The notes under the pieces are model-generated. The model ran no database searches. It was given only the letters and a program-made list of their open reading frames with translations, and was not told the origin of the DNA. From the NCBI RefSeq assembly GCF_900108345.1, contig NZ_FNVV01000013.1, positions 1,152,944 to 1,216,943 of the forward strand: a stretch of DNA of 64,000 nt, in the 5' to 3' direction. A program made the translations under genes and the position numbers. Source of the DNA: Bacteroides ndongoniae. GTDB taxonomy: Bacteria; Bacteroidota; Bacteroidia; Bacteroidales; Bacteroidaceae. Below are positions 17,666 to 26,847 of this stretch, piece after piece (the stretch's first letter is position 1; each line of letters opens with the position of its first letter).

Positions 17666-18211
17666 ATGAAAGCTAAATATTTGATTACTTTGCTCCTGTT
17701 GCTGGTTATGGGGACGGGAGCTGCGGCACAAAGTGCTATACCGGATACGTTGCTGTTTGTCTTCAAGCTGCACGGGCAGACACGCAAATACCAAATGAAT
17801 TTCACCCAGCGAAAAGATTCTGTTGTGCTGGACTGGCGTATTCTGCGTAACCTGCGCTGGCAGAAAGGTTCATATACGCTGACTCCGGCAGCCATGGAAA
17901 GCGGAGAGGTGCTTAGTTTCCTGATGCCCGAGGACGGGAGGAAGGTAGTGCTGTCCGATCGGGAAACGGCCTATCTGATTTCGCGTAAGGCATACCGTCA
18001 GTTGAAGGCTAACCGCCGTTTGGCATATAACTGTACCGAATATGAATGGTTGGACAACAACGAACACGTTTCGGGACATGCCTTGCTGCACGTGCGCGAC
18101 GTTCAGGAAGGGGCGGAGATGTGGATTTGGGATAATCCGGCATTGCCCCTCGTATGGCGTATGAAGGAGAATCCGTTAGAGGTGAACTGGGAAGTGCAGG
18201 TATTGAAATGA
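17666..18211 (+). CDS. Secreted hypothetical protein, 181 residues
   Basis: There is a clear signal peptide (LLLLLVMGTGAAAQS). The mature part is rich in beta-strand patterns and tryptophan (VLDWRILRNLRWQKGSY, MWIWDNPALPLVWRMK, VNWEVQVLK) and has no catalytic motif I can name. It starts 49 nt after the GH92 gene and is followed by a terminator, so it is probably co-transcribed with the mannosidase. The strand-rich, Trp-rich nature would fit a small periplasmic beta-barrel or carbohydrate-binding fold, but that is speculation. Confidence 0.75.
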   Translation: MKAKYLITLLLLLVMGTGAAAQSAIPDTLLFVFKLHGQTRKYQMNFTQRKDSVVLDWRILRNLRWQKGSYTLTPAAMESGEVLSFLMPEDGRKVVLSDRETAYLISRKAYRQLKANRRLAYNCTEYEWLDNNEHVSGHALLHVRDVQEGAEMWIWDNPALPLVWRMKENPLEVNWEVQVLK

Positions 18212-18264
18212 TAAGCGGATGCCGACGAGATGTTGCTGCCGGGTGGAGCAACTTTGGAGTATAT

Positions 18265-18304
18265 AAAAAGAGCAAAAGTCCGACGAGGGCTTTTGCTCTT
18301 TTTT
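18265..18304. terminator. Bidirectional intrinsic terminator
   Basis: AAAAAGAGCAAAAG pairs with CTTTTGCTCTTTTTT around a short CG-rich loop. It lies between the convergent secreted-protein gene and the esterase gene and can serve both. Confidence 0.9.
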
Positions 18305-18322
18305 CTGAATGGTTGTTGCCTG

Positions 18323-19330
18323 CTATTTCTGTTGGTTGCTGTCGGCTGTGGCATCGGTCCCGGCAGTACCGGCCAGATGCTTTTTAAACCAGTTGACAAC
18401 CGTATCGATAAGGGCCGGCTGGTACCAGTACAGGTCGCCATGTCCGGCTCCTTCTACTACAATGTAGTCTGGCTTGTTGCCTTTCTCGACCATGGCCTTG
18501 TACAGTTGCTCACTCTGAACCGGGGATACTAACGGGTCGGCAGAACCGTGCATGATGAGGAATGGAGGCAGATTGCTTTTGACGTGTCCCATCGGACTGG
18601 CATCCAATGCTTTTTTCGGATCGCTCAGGATGCTGCTGCCTGCAAAGTTGAAAAAGGCCGGACCGTGTACCAGCAATGCTTCGGTGACGGCCGGTGAGGC
18701 ATGTACTTTTTGTATGTCTTCCGAGTAACCTTCACCTATATTCATCAGATTGCTGATGCCGTAGATAGTTGCGGCAGCCTGTACGTCGGAAGAAACTTCG
18801 GTGAAGTCGCCTGCGTCGAATTGTTTTTCACCGTTGGTCGTTCCTACCATCTGGGCTACATAGCCTCCTGCCGAGTCGCCTATGACTCCGATGCGTTGCG
18901 GATCGATGCCAAACTGACCGGCATGGGCACGCAGGTAGCGAACGGCAGATTTGGCATCGATGACAAGTGCCGGAAAGCGGTCGGGGACGGTTCGGTATTC
19001 GGCGGCTGCCACTACGAAGCCGGCTTTGGCAAGTGCCATTCGCATTGCGATGAAGCTGTCGTGGTTGGCCGTCATGAAACCTCCTCCCGGGTAAAAGACA
19101 ATGGCAGGTTTGGGCTGGGGGGTGCGCGGAACGAGCAGCGTCATTCTGAGCTGGCGGTTGGTGGGGAATGTAATTTGTGAATAGATCACATTACTGATAA
19201 CATCAACGGGTGTTTCGGTGATTTCTACTTTCAGGGTTTGCTTGCCCGGTGCTTCGGCTGTTTGTGCTGAAGCCTGGAAAGTAGTTGGCAGCAATCCGGC
19301 AAGCAGGGATGCAAATACATATTTTTTCAT
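18323..19330 (-). CDS. Secreted alpha/beta hydrolase (acetyl-esterase/lipase type)
   Basis: The product has 335 residues with a signal peptide ending at ASAQ. The alpha/beta-hydrolase catalytic set is visible: nucleophile Ser153 in GDSAGGY, Asp265 in HGSADPL and His297 in GAGHGD. The oxyanion-hole motif is YPGGG (80-84) in place of the HGGG of the hormone-sensitive-lipase group. Periplasmic relatives in Bacteroidetes are often sugar acetyl-esterases, which would suit the nearby glycan locus, but the substrate is not evident. It has terminators on both sides and is probably transcribed alone. Confidence 0.88.
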   Translation of the reverse strand: MKKYVFASLLAGLLPTTFQASAQTAEAPGKQTLKVEITETPVDVISNVIYSQITFPTNRQLRMTLLVPRTPQPKPAIVFYPGGGFMTANHDSFIAMRMALAKAGFVVAAAEYRTVPDRFPALVIDAKSAVRYLRAHAGQFGIDPQRIGVIGDSAGGYVAQMVGTTNGEKQFDAGDFTEVSSDVQAAATIYGISNLMNIGEGYSEDIQKVHASPAVTEALLVHGPAFFNFAGSSILSDPKKALDASPMGHVKSNLPPFLIMHGSADPLVSPVQSEQLYKAMVEKGNKPDYIVVEGAGHGDLYWYQPALIDTVVNWFKKHLAGTAGTDATADSNQQK

Positions 19331-19383
19331 GATACGGTTATTTTGATTGTTGAAACATTCAGGGGTATGAAGTTGTCGGATAT

Positions 19384-19427
19384 AAAGGAAAGGGGATGTA
19401 TCGTTGCAGACACATCCCCTTTCCTCT
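19384..19427. terminator. Bidirectional hairpin terminator after rpmE
   Basis: A GGAAAGGGGATGT arm pairs with ACATCCCCTTTCC around GATGTATCGTTGCAGACACA-type loop sequence, and CTCTT follows. It lies just downstream of rpmE (minus strand). Confidence 0.75.
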
Positions 19428-19447
19428 TACGGGTGTAGCGTAGAGAG

Positions 19448-19699
19448 TTATTTCTTACGGTTACCGTAACGGCTCATGAACTTATCAACACGACCGGCGG
19501 TGTCAACCAACTTGGATTTACCGGTATAGAACGGGTGAGAAGTGTTGGAGATTTCCAGCTTTACCAACGGATAAGTTTCACCTTCGAATTCGATTGTCTC
19601 TTTCGTGTTAACTGTAGAACGAGACAGGAACATGTCGCCGTTTGACATATCTTTGAATACTACCGGACGGTAATTTTCAGGATGAATACCTTTTTTCAT
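19448..19699 (-). CDS. rpmE2: 50S ribosomal protein L31, type B
   Basis: The 83-residue protein starts [17 protein letters not shown] and contains the type B signature [20 protein letters not shown] and a final FMSRYGNRK. It lacks the CxxC zinc pairs of type A L31, so it is the zinc-independent form usual in Bacteroidetes. Its own promoter-like element lies about 85 nt upstream and a hairpin terminator follows, consistent with a monocistronic unit. Confidence 0.96.
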   Translation of the reverse strand: MKKGIHPENYRPVVFKDMSNGDMFLSRSTVNTKETIEFEGETYPLVKLEISNTSHPFYTGKSKLVDTAGRVDKFMSRYGNRKK

Positions 19700-19782
19700 T
19701 TCGCTATTTGCTTTTTTAATTTATTATTCGGTTACTATCTTGGTAATAAATAGTGTAATGGTCTATTTTACTTTTCAGGCTG

Positions 19783-19790
19783 CAAAGATA
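19783..19790 (-). promoter_or_regulatory. Promoter -7 element of rpmE2
   Basis: TATCTTTG on the minus strand matches TAnnTTTG 84 nt upstream of the rpmE2 ATG. No exact TTG is seen at the normal -33 distance. Confidence 0.5.
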
Positions 19791-19949
19791 GTGCTATTTA
19801 TTGAATCTGAAAAAAAGTTTGCTGAAAAAATAGGTTTATCCCGTTTTATTTTCTTTTTTTGCAGCCGGATTATAAAGAAGGCGTGGTTGTAGCGGCGCCG
19901 GCTGTGTTTCCCTGAACTTATTTCGAAACTTGACTTTATTTGTACGATT

Positions 19950-20957
19950 ATGAAAAAAATGTTCTTTCTGTTGGCGCTCTGTCTCTGCGCGATGGTGGCA
20001 AAAGCGCAAAACGAGAAGCGCGACTTGTATAGTGTAGCGTTTTACAATCTTGAAAACCTGTTCGATACCATTCACGATGAAGGCAAGAACGATTATGACT
20101 TTTTGCCTGATGGAAGCTATCGGTGGAACTCGAAGAAGTACGAAGCCAAGCTGGCGAATATGGCCAAGGTGTTGTCTTCCCTGTCGCGCGACGTAGTGAA
20201 GCAGGGACCTGCCTTCATCGGGGTGGCCGAGGTGGAGAACGACCGTGTGCTGACCGACTTGCTGAAGCAGCCTTCTCTTTCTGATTACAGGTTTATCCAT
20301 TACGAAGGTCCCGACAAGCGGGGTATAGATTGTGCATTGCTGTACGATCCCACGCAGTTTGAAGTGAAGGCGTCGAAGTTAGTGCTGTCGGAGCCTTATC
20401 AGGGCGATACGGTGCATCTGACCCGCGGCTTCCTGATCGTGGAAGGCCGCTTGGCCGGTGAGCGTGTCTGCGTCATAGTCAATCATTGGCCCTCAAGGGG
20501 AGCCAAGTCGCCTGTGCGGGTACATGCGGCACGGCAGGTGAAGGCACTGGCCGACTCGTTGCGCCACGAACACCGCAGGCTAAAGCTGATAGTGATGGGC
20601 GACATGAACGACGACCCGATGGATGAAAGTATGCAGACGCTTGGAGCACGGAAATACAGAGATGAGGTGAAGAAGGCCGATTTCTACAATCCCTGGTGGG
20701 AAACATTGGAAGATAAGGGAGTAGGAACGTTGCTGTATCGCGGCAAGTGGAACCTGTTCGACCAGATTGTGCTGTCGAAGCCGCTTCTGAAGAAGCGTCG
20801 CGGCTTGCGATACGACCATAGCGAGGTGTTTCTGCGCGATTATCTGATACAGCAAGACGGAAAATACAAAGGTTCGCCCTTGCGCACCCATGGCGGACGG
20901 ACGTGGCTGAACGGATATAGCGACCATCTTCCTACCATTATATATTTAAGGAAATAG
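19950..20957 (+). CDS. Secreted endonuclease/exonuclease/phosphatase-fold protein
   Basis: The 335-residue protein has a signal peptide (FFLLALCLCAMVAKAQ). EEP-superfamily residues are present: FYNLENLFD near 30, GVAEVEND near 90 (metal-binding Glu), NHWPSRG near 178 (catalytic His), GDMNDDP near 215 and SDHLPT at the end. The family hydrolyses phosphodiester bonds in nucleic acids or phosphate esters with Mg2+. A periplasmic nuclease or phosphatase role is likely; the substrate cannot be told. The stop codon lies inside a 23-bp tandem duplication. Confidence 0.88.
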   Translation: MKKMFFLLALCLCAMVAKAQNEKRDLYSVAFYNLENLFDTIHDEGKNDYDFLPDGSYRWNSKKYEAKLANMAKVLSSLSRDVVKQGPAFIGVAEVENDRVLTDLLKQPSLSDYRFIHYEGPDKRGIDCALLYDPTQFEVKASKLVLSEPYQGDTVHLTRGFLIVEGRLAGERVCVIVNHWPSRGAKSPVRVHAARQVKALADSLRHEHRRLKLIVMGDMNDDPMDESMQTLGARKYRDEVKKADFYNPWWETLEDKGVGTLLYRGKWNLFDQIVLSKPLLKKRRGLRYDHSEVFLRDYLIQQDGKYKGSPLRTHGGRTWLNGYSDHLPTIIYLRK

Positions 20958-20983
20958 TCCTTATATATTTGGAGATATAGTCC
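20938..20983. repeat. Tandem pair of 23-bp units across a stop codon
   Basis: Units 20938-20960 and 20961-20983 both begin TTATATATTT and end TAGTCC, with only a few changes between. A diverged third unit may follow (GGTCC at 20994-20998). The first unit contains the TAG stop of the upstream gene, so the array arose at the gene's 3' end. Confidence 0.7.
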
Positions 20984-21147
20984 TTGCATGTTGCGGTCCG
21001 GAAGGGCAGCTTGCCGGGATAAAGTTTGCAACGTGGACTTTACAATCTTTTGTTAAAACTCTTCAAACACTTGAAAAATATTTGTTTTTCTTTTGTTCGG
21101 AGAGTTTTTTTATTGGGGCAGGTGTCCGCTTTTTGAATGAGAATGTT

Positions 21148-21155
21148 TACTTTTG
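21148..21155 (+). promoter_or_regulatory. Promoter -7 element of the aldolase gene
   Basis: TACTTTTG matches TAnnTTTG 41 nt upstream of the ATG. No well-placed -33 element is seen. Confidence 0.55.
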
Positions 21156-21195
21156 CACAGAATTTTGATTCACTAACAATAAACTTTTAAACAAA

Positions 21196-22200
21196 ATGGT
21201 TAATTACAAAGAATTAGGCCTTGTGAACACAAGAGATATGTTTGCTCGTGCCATTAAAGGTGGATATGCCATCCCGGCTTTCAACTTCAACAATATGGAG
21301 CAATTGCAGGCCATCGTAAAGGCTGCCGTTGAAACTAAATCTCCGGTTATCCTGCAGGTTTCCAAAGGCGCACGTAACTATGCCAATGCTACATTGCTGC
21401 GCTACATGGCTGAAGGTGCTGTAGAATATGCTAAGGAACTGGGTTGCGCTCATCCTGAAATTGTGCTCCACCTGGACCACGGTGACAGCTTCGAACTTTG
21501 CAAGTCTTGCATCGACATGGGCTTCTCTTCTGTAATGATCGACGGTTCTCACCTGCCTTACGAAGAGAACGTAGCTTTGACGAAGAAGGTTGTTGACTAC
21601 GCTCATCAGTTTGATGTAACTGTAGAAGGCGAGCTGGGTGTATTGGCCGGTGTAGAAGATGAAGTTTCTGCTGAGCATCATACTTATACTGACCCTGAAG
21701 AGGTTATCGACTTTGCTACTCGCACCGGTTGCGACAGCTTGGCTATCTCTATCGGTACTTCTCACGGTGCTTACAAGTTCAAACCCGAACAATGTCACGT
21801 TGATCCGGCTACCGGCCGTCTGGTTCCTCCTCCTTTGGCTTTCGATGTACTCGACGCCGTTATGGAGAAACTGCCGGGCTTCCCCATCGTTTTGCACGGA
21901 TCTTCTTCAGTTCCTCAGGAAGAAGTGGATACTATCAACAAATATGGTGGCAAGCTGGAAGCTGCTATCGGTATCCCCGAAGACGAGTTGCGTAAGGCTG
22001 CCAAGTCGGCTGTTTGCAAGATCAATATCGACTCAGACTCTCGTCTGGCCATGACTGCTGCTATCCGCAAGGTGCTGGCTGAGAAACCGGGAGAGTTCGA
22101 TCCGCGTAAATATCTGGGTCCGGCTCGTGACAACATGGAGAAACTGTACAAGCACAAAATCATCAACGTGCTGGGTTCAGACAACAAGTTGGCTGAATAA
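21196..22200 (+). CDS. fba: Class II fructose-1,6-bisphosphate aldolase
   Basis: The 334-residue protein shows class II aldolase zinc-site signatures: VLHLDHGDSFE near 90, EGELGVLAGVEDEV near 142, GTSHGAYKF near 190 and VLHGSSSVP near 235. It reversibly cleaves fructose 1,6-bisphosphate into dihydroxyacetone phosphate and glyceraldehyde 3-phosphate, in the cytoplasm. Codon use is strongly biased in the way of a highly expressed gene. It has its own promoter element and terminator, so it is monocistronic. Confidence 0.96.
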   Translation: MVNYKELGLVNTRDMFARAIKGGYAIPAFNFNNMEQLQAIVKAAVETKSPVILQVSKGARNYANATLLRYMAEGAVEYAKELGCAHPEIVLHLDHGDSFELCKSCIDMGFSSVMIDGSHLPYEENVALTKKVVDYAHQFDVTVEGELGVLAGVEDEVSAEHHTYTDPEEVIDFATRTGCDSLAISIGTSHGAYKFKPEQCHVDPATGRLVPPPLAFDVLDAVMEKLPGFPIVLHGSSSVPQEEVDTINKYGGKLEAAIGIPEDELRKAAKSAVCKINIDSDSRLAMTAAIRKVLAEKPGEFDPRKYLGPARDNMEKLYKHKIINVLGSDNKLAE

Positions 22201-22222
22201 TTTTTCCACAAGATTATAGAAG

Positions 22223-22259
22223 AAGGGGATGTGTCCGCACGGGCACATCCCCTTTCTTT
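22223..22259 (+). terminator. Intrinsic terminator after fba
   Basis: AAGGGGATGTG pairs with CACATCCCCTT around a short GC-rich loop, followed by TCTTTG. Confidence 0.85.
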
Positions 22260-22329
22260 GTATGCGGGTAGTTCAGGGCGCCGAACTTCCTGTTTTTCCC
22301 CGCCAAGGCTTTCCGTTATTGAGGCGCGG

Positions 22330-23637
22330 CTATTGGGCTGCGATGGCTTTCTGCCTTTCCTGATACAGTCCTTTCACTAACTGGCAGGAAGTCTCCAGGC
22401 CGATGCTTCCGGTGTTGAGCATCAGGTGATAGTGGTGCGGTTCGCCCCATTTGTCGCCCGTGTAGTATTCGTAATGATGGATGCGGTTGCGGTTGATGCG
22501 GCGGATTTCGGCTTCGGCTTTGTCCTTGGGGACGTTGTATTCGCTGACGCAGCGGGCTACGGCGCTTGGCAGGTCGGAGTAGCAGAAGACCTTCAGTACG
22601 TCGGGATCGTCTTTCAGCACGAAGTCGGCGCAGCGGCCTACGATGATGCACGATTCTTTTTCGGCCAGTTCCTGTATGATTTTGCTTTCGGCCACAAACA
22701 GTACGTCGTCGGGCGAGAGGCTGGTTTCTATGGGTTGTTCACTGTTTTTGGAGAGGATGTACTTCAGCCAGAAGGAGGGAATGGATTGTTCGTTTTTCAC
22801 GATGTACTGTTCGTCCATGTTGCTGCGCTGGGCGGTGAGGTGGATAAACTCTTTGTCGTACAGGCGGATGCCTAATTCCTTCGACAACATTTCGCCCAGC
22901 AGGTGCCCGCCGCTTCCGTACTCGCGGGCAATGGTGATGATGATGTGGCGGCTGCTTCTTGCGGTGGTCTTCTTCAGTTGGTCGGGACTGCCAATCCACT
23001 TGTCTAAGAAGCGGTAGTAGGGACTGACGAAGTGGACTATCGGGCCGACGGCCAAGGCGGCCACTACCGTACCTTCGCGCACGCCTTCGATGTCCGAAAG
23101 GAAAAAGAGCGACAGCAGACAGGCAATGACCAGCAGGCTGACATCGAAGCCCAACTTGACAAAGCCGAAGTTACCGTGGAAGCGCTTGGTGATGACGTTG
23201 ACAAAATATTCGCCGGCCATCATGGCTACGTTCGCCTTGACTTCCAGTGCGATGCCCAAGGCCAGAATGACGCAGCCCACCAGCAGGGCTACGACCTGTC
23301 CTACGTAGGTGGACGGGTGAAGCCAGAAGAGGATGAACATGGAGAAGTCGATGAACAGTCCGAAGCAGCAGGCGATGGGTATCTGCAGCGCATACATTTG
23401 CCAGTCGGCTTTCAGCTCTTTGCGCGTCATCAGGAGGGGTTCGAGGACGACGAACAGCAGGTTGAGCAGGATGGTCCATATGCCTATGGTATAAGGAGTG
23501 AACATGCTCAGCACGTAGGTGACGCTGGTGATGGGCGAGGTGCCCAGCAGGGCTTTGGTGATGAAGGCAATGCCAAAGGCATTGATGAACAGGGAAATAA
23601 CGAACAGCAGGAAACGCCTGGACTTATATACTTGCAT
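22330..23637 (-). CDS. YczE/YitT-like membrane domain fused to a cytidylate-kinase-like domain
   Basis: Residues about 1-210 form six or so membrane spans of the YczE/YitT type (for example INAFGIAFITKALLGTSPIT). Residues about 235-435 match the cytidylate-kinase-like family, with IAREYGSGGHLLGE as P-loop-like start, LYDKEFI, and IIVGRCADFVL. The start at ATG 23637 (MQVYKSRRF) is preferred to an upstream TTG. Such fusions occur in Bacteroidetes, but the joint role is unknown. A membrane-tethered nucleotide-binding or kinase function is a reasonable inference. It is divergent from the AraC regulator. Confidence 0.85.
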   Translation of the reverse strand: MQVYKSRRFLLFVISLFINAFGIAFITKALLGTSPITSVTYVLSMFTPYTIGIWTILLNLLFVVLEPLLMTRKELKADWQMYALQIPIACCFGLFIDFSMFILFWLHPSTYVGQVVALLVGCVILALGIALEVKANVAMMAGEYFVNVITKRFHGNFGFVKLGFDVSLLVIACLLSLFFLSDIEGVREGTVVAALAVGPIVHFVSPYYRFLDKWIGSPDQLKKTTARSSRHIIITIAREYGSGGHLLGEMLSKELGIRLYDKEFIHLTAQRSNMDEQYIVKNEQSIPSFWLKYILSKNSEQPIETSLSPDDVLFVAESKIIQELAEKESCIIVGRCADFVLKDDPDVLKVFCYSDLPSAVARCVSEYNVPKDKAEAEIRRINRNRIHHYEYYTGDKWGEPHHYHLMLNTGSIGLETSCQLVKGLYQERQKAIAAQ

Positions 23638-23717
23638 AATAATGGATGTGTTTTGTTGAATCGTCGGCAAAGTTCTGACTTTTTTTCCGGTTGCGGTGCA
23701 TAAAAAGGCGACCTTTC

Positions 23718-23748
23718 TTGGTCGAAAACGAAACGCTGCTTACTTTTG
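23718..23748 (+). promoter_or_regulatory. Promoter of the AraC-family regulator
   Basis: TTG (23718-23720), 20 nt, then TACTTTTG (23741-23748) is a full consensus match. It places transcription start near 23755, which excludes the upstream in-frame ATG at 23696 and supports translation from 23768. Confidence 0.75.
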
Positions 23749-23767
23749 CCGAATAAAACTCATCGTT

Positions 23768-24631
23768 ATGGAAATCTCTGCATGGCAACTGGCGGGAGAG
23801 GGGGAAAAGGCGCGGCCATTCCCTTTCGGCTATTTTACGGAAGAAGCACTTGCGGACAACAGGCAGATACTGATCGAGAAGGGATTTTACTTCTGGCTCG
23901 TCGTAAACGGAACGGCGACCGTATCCGATGCTTATCATGCTTATGCGTTGTCGGCGGGGCAGCTGCTGGTGGTGACTCCCAGTGTGTCGGCCACGCTGGA
24001 CGGCATGAGTGCGGACTTCTCCTTCGTCTGCCTCTACATCGATCCCGATTATTACGACGGCCTTTCCGAAGGGCAGCTGGTGTACAACCAGGTGTCGCAG
24101 TTCATCGGAAACTATCGTTTGCCGGTCTTTTCGCTGAATGCCGTACAGGCCGGCTACCTGCAGAAGTCGCTGGAGCTGTTTGCGGACAGGTTGCAGGCGA
24201 TGCAGCTCTATCGTGACGGAGCTGTCAGACATTTATGCAGCTTTGTGCTGCTGCAGATGGCCGATGCGCTGTATGGGAAGAACCGGGAAGAGGCAACCTG
24301 CGTGAAACGTTCGAGCGAGATATTCCGAAACTTCAAGCGTCTGCTGGTGCATCACTACCGCGAGCAGCACAACATCGGCTTCTATGCCGACCGGTTGAAC
24401 ATATCGACTACCTATCTGTCGCGCATCGTCAAGGAGATTACCGGGCATACGGTCTGTTTCCACATCTCGGAGCTGCTGTGTGCCGACGCCCGGAAACTGT
24501 TGGAGTGTACCGACCTTGACGTCAAGGAGATAGCCGACGAACTGGGATTCTCCGACCAGTCGGTCTTCGGGAAGTTCTTTGTCCGCAAGACGGGGCTTTC
24601 GCCTGTGAAGTTCCGGATGCGGCAAGAGTGA
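23768..24631 (+). CDS. AraC-family transcriptional regulator
   Basis: The 287-residue protein has an N-terminal cupin-like ligand or dimer domain (about 20-150) and a C-terminal double helix-turn-helix. The first helix-turn-helix is around NIGFYADRLNISTTYLSR, the second around VKEIADELGFSDQSVFGKFF, and it ends in TGLSPVKFR. The start was set by the promoter at 23718-23748. The gene is 118 nt upstream of the CocE/S15 hydrolase on the same strand, so it may control it. The layout (regulator then secreted hydrolase) is typical of such pairs, but the inducer is unknown. Confidence 0.88.
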   Translation: MEISAWQLAGEGEKARPFPFGYFTEEALADNRQILIEKGFYFWLVVNGTATVSDAYHAYALSAGQLLVVTPSVSATLDGMSADFSFVCLYIDPDYYDGLSEGQLVYNQVSQFIGNYRLPVFSLNAVQAGYLQKSLELFADRLQAMQLYRDGAVRHLCSFVLLQMADALYGKNREEATCVKRSSEIFRNFKRLLVHHYREQHNIGFYADRLNISTTYLSRIVKEITGHTVCFHISELLCADARKLLECTDLDVKEIADELGFSDQSVFGKFFVRKTGLSPVKFRMRQE

Positions 24632-24749
24632 CTTTTGTTTCGTATTCAACGAATTCCGTTTCTTGTTTTGATAACGTTTTCCGGAGAAGAATGCCGAACT
24701 TTGCCGCCGGAATACAAACGAATGTGTCATTCATAAAAACGCAAATCAT

Positions 24750-26648
24750 ATGAGAAAGCATTGGATTTATACAGGAGTCCTAGCACTCCTGGCCGTCTGC
24801 ACGCAGCGTGTGGCGGCACAACAGGAAGTCACCTTGCACGATGCCGGCGGCAAGGAGATAAAGGTACCCATGCGCAAGGCTTTGCCGGTCAGTGCGGACC
24901 GTGTGCGCTATCCGGGTTTCAGGCAGGAGACAGTGGTGCTGCAAGAGGGCAGTGTGCGCCGCGAAGGATCCAAACCGCTGGCGTGCGACATTCTGCTGGA
25001 AAGGGATGTCCCCATCAAGTTGCGCGACGGGGTCACCATCTATGCCGATGTGTTCCGTCCGACCGACGGTAAACCCTGCCCTGCCATCCTGGCGTGGAGC
25101 CCTTATGGTAAGGAGATCGGCGGACAGATGCTGGACGACGTGCCGGGGCGTGCCGGTGTGCCGGTGGACGCCACTTCGGGATTAGAGAAGTTTGAAGGAC
25201 CCGACCCCGCCTACTGGGTGAACCACGGTTATGCCATCGTGAATGTGGACAAGCGTGGCGCCTACATGTCCGAGGGCAACCTGTTGTACTGGGGACACGA
25301 GGACGCGCTGGACGGTTGCGACGTCATCGAGTGGATTGCCTCGCAAAACTGGTGTACAGGCAAGGTTGGCATGTCAGGCAATTCGTGGCTGACCGTCTCG
25401 CAATGGTTCATCGCTGCCGAGCGGCCGGAACACTTGGTTGCCATCGCTCCCTGGGAAGGCTTCTGCGACCACTACCGCGAGTCGGGCACACGGGGCGGCA
25501 TCCCGACGCCGGAGTTTCCGGAGATGATTGCCGAAACCTTCTCGTCGGCTCACGGCATGCTGGAAGACCAGCCACGCATGATTGTCGAGAAATCGCTGAT
25601 GTGTGACTACTGGCAGGACAAGGCGGCCCGCGTGGAGAACATCGAAATACCGGCCTACGTGGTGGCCAGCTACACCAACTCGGTGCACACGCACGGCACC
25701 TTTGCCGGATACCGCCGCATGGCGTCGAAGGAAAAATGGCTGCGCGTGCACAACACGCAGGAGTGGTTCGACTACTATACGCCCGAAAACGTGGAAGACC
25801 TGCGCCGCTTCTTCGACCATTACCTGAAGGGTGTGGACAACGGTTGGGAGCAGACTCCGAAAGTGCGCCTGTCGGTGCTTAACCCCGGCGGTCACGACAT
25901 TGTGGGCCGTGCGGAAGAAGAGTTTCCGCTGGCACGCACCGTCTATCGGAAGCTCTACCTGTCGGCTGCGGACAGTACGCTGCTCACCGCCTTGCCCGAA
26001 CAGGAAAACGTCAACACATACCAGTCGGCCGCCGACTGCCATCAGGTGAACTACCGTTACCGCATGGACAAGCCCACTGAGATTACCGGCTACATGAAGC
26101 TGCACCTGTGGGTGGCAGCCCCCGACAACGACGACATGGACCTGTCCGTCCGCGTGGAGAAACTGTCGAAAGACGGGCAGCCTATTCCCGACCGCACAGG
26201 CAACCGCATCGTCGCTACCGGACAGATGCGTGTCTCCATGCGCCAGCTGGATACGCTCCGCACAACCGAGTCCGAGCCTTACTATCCCTTCACCACCGTG
26301 CAGAAGCTGAAGCCGGGCGAGATTGTCCCCGTCGAGATTGAAATCTGGCCGATGGGACTTTTCTTCGAGAAGGGCGAGATACTGCAACTGACGGTCGGCG
26401 CTTATCAGCCCGAAAAGGCCGCCATACCTTTCGGCTCGGCACACATCACCGTGCCCAAGGAGGACTTTACCTACATGCCCGGCCAGCAGCCGGAGATGAT
26501 GACGCTGGGTGGCAATGCCGACGAATGCGCCGACCCCGCCGAAGTGGTCACGTCGCCTGCTACGCACAACGTGGGAAGGCATTGCATCTACACCGGTGGC
26601 CGGTACGACAGCTATCTCTACATTCCCGAGATTCCGGCGAAGGAGTAA
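24750..26648 (+). CDS. Secreted CocE/NonD-family (peptidase S15-like) hydrolase
   Basis: The product has 632 residues with a signal peptide ending at RVAAQ. The Xaa-Pro dipeptidyl-peptidase/CocE fold is recognised from IKLRDGVTIYADVFRP, WSPYGKE, NVDKRGAYMSEG and the nucleophile Ser in GMSGNSW near residue 209. A C-terminal jelly-roll domain (about 430-630) follows, with TEITGYMKLHLWVAAPDNDDMDL. The family hydrolyses acyl or amide bonds such as cephalosporin-type esters or X-Pro peptides; which applies here is not decidable. The location is probably periplasmic. GC content is high compared with neighbours. Confidence 0.9.
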   Translation: MRKHWIYTGVLALLAVCTQRVAAQQEVTLHDAGGKEIKVPMRKALPVSADRVRYPGFRQETVVLQEGSVRREGSKPLACDILLERDVPIKLRDGVTIYADVFRPTDGKPCPAILAWSPYGKEIGGQMLDDVPGRAGVPVDATSGLEKFEGPDPAYWVNHGYAIVNVDKRGAYMSEGNLLYWGHEDALDGCDVIEWIASQNWCTGKVGMSGNSWLTVSQWFIAAERPEHLVAIAPWEGFCDHYRESGTRGGIPTPEFPEMIAETFSSAHGMLEDQPRMIVEKSLMCDYWQDKAARVENIEIPAYVVASYTNSVHTHGTFAGYRRMASKEKWLRVHNTQEWFDYYTPENVEDLRRFFDHYLKGVDNGWEQTPKVRLSVLNPGGHDIVGRAEEEFPLARTVYRKLYLSAADSTLLTALPEQENVNTYQSAADCHQVNYRYRMDKPTEITGYMKLHLWVAAPDNDDMDLSVRVEKLSKDGQPIPDRTGNRIVATGQMRVSMRQLDTLRTTESEPYYPFTTVQKLKPGEIVPVEIEIWPMGLFFEKGEILQLTVGAYQPEKAAIPFGSAHITVPKEDFTYMPGQQPEMMTLGGNADECADPAEVVTSPATHNVGRHCIYTGGRYDSYLYIPEIPAKE

Positions 26649-26847
26649 GGCAGACAGGGGCATCGGCCGTTTTGTCAAAATGACATTTTGATTTCCCGAC
26701 CGCCTGAGAATCGTCTGTTTCGGGCCAAGGGAAAGGCCGGTGCCGAAAATCGAAGCGAACGGAACGTTTCTGCCTTGCAGACAGCACGATAGCGAAATAC
26801 TTACAAATGAAATAGAAGAAAAACGGAGCCCGCGAGCGCTCCGCAGA

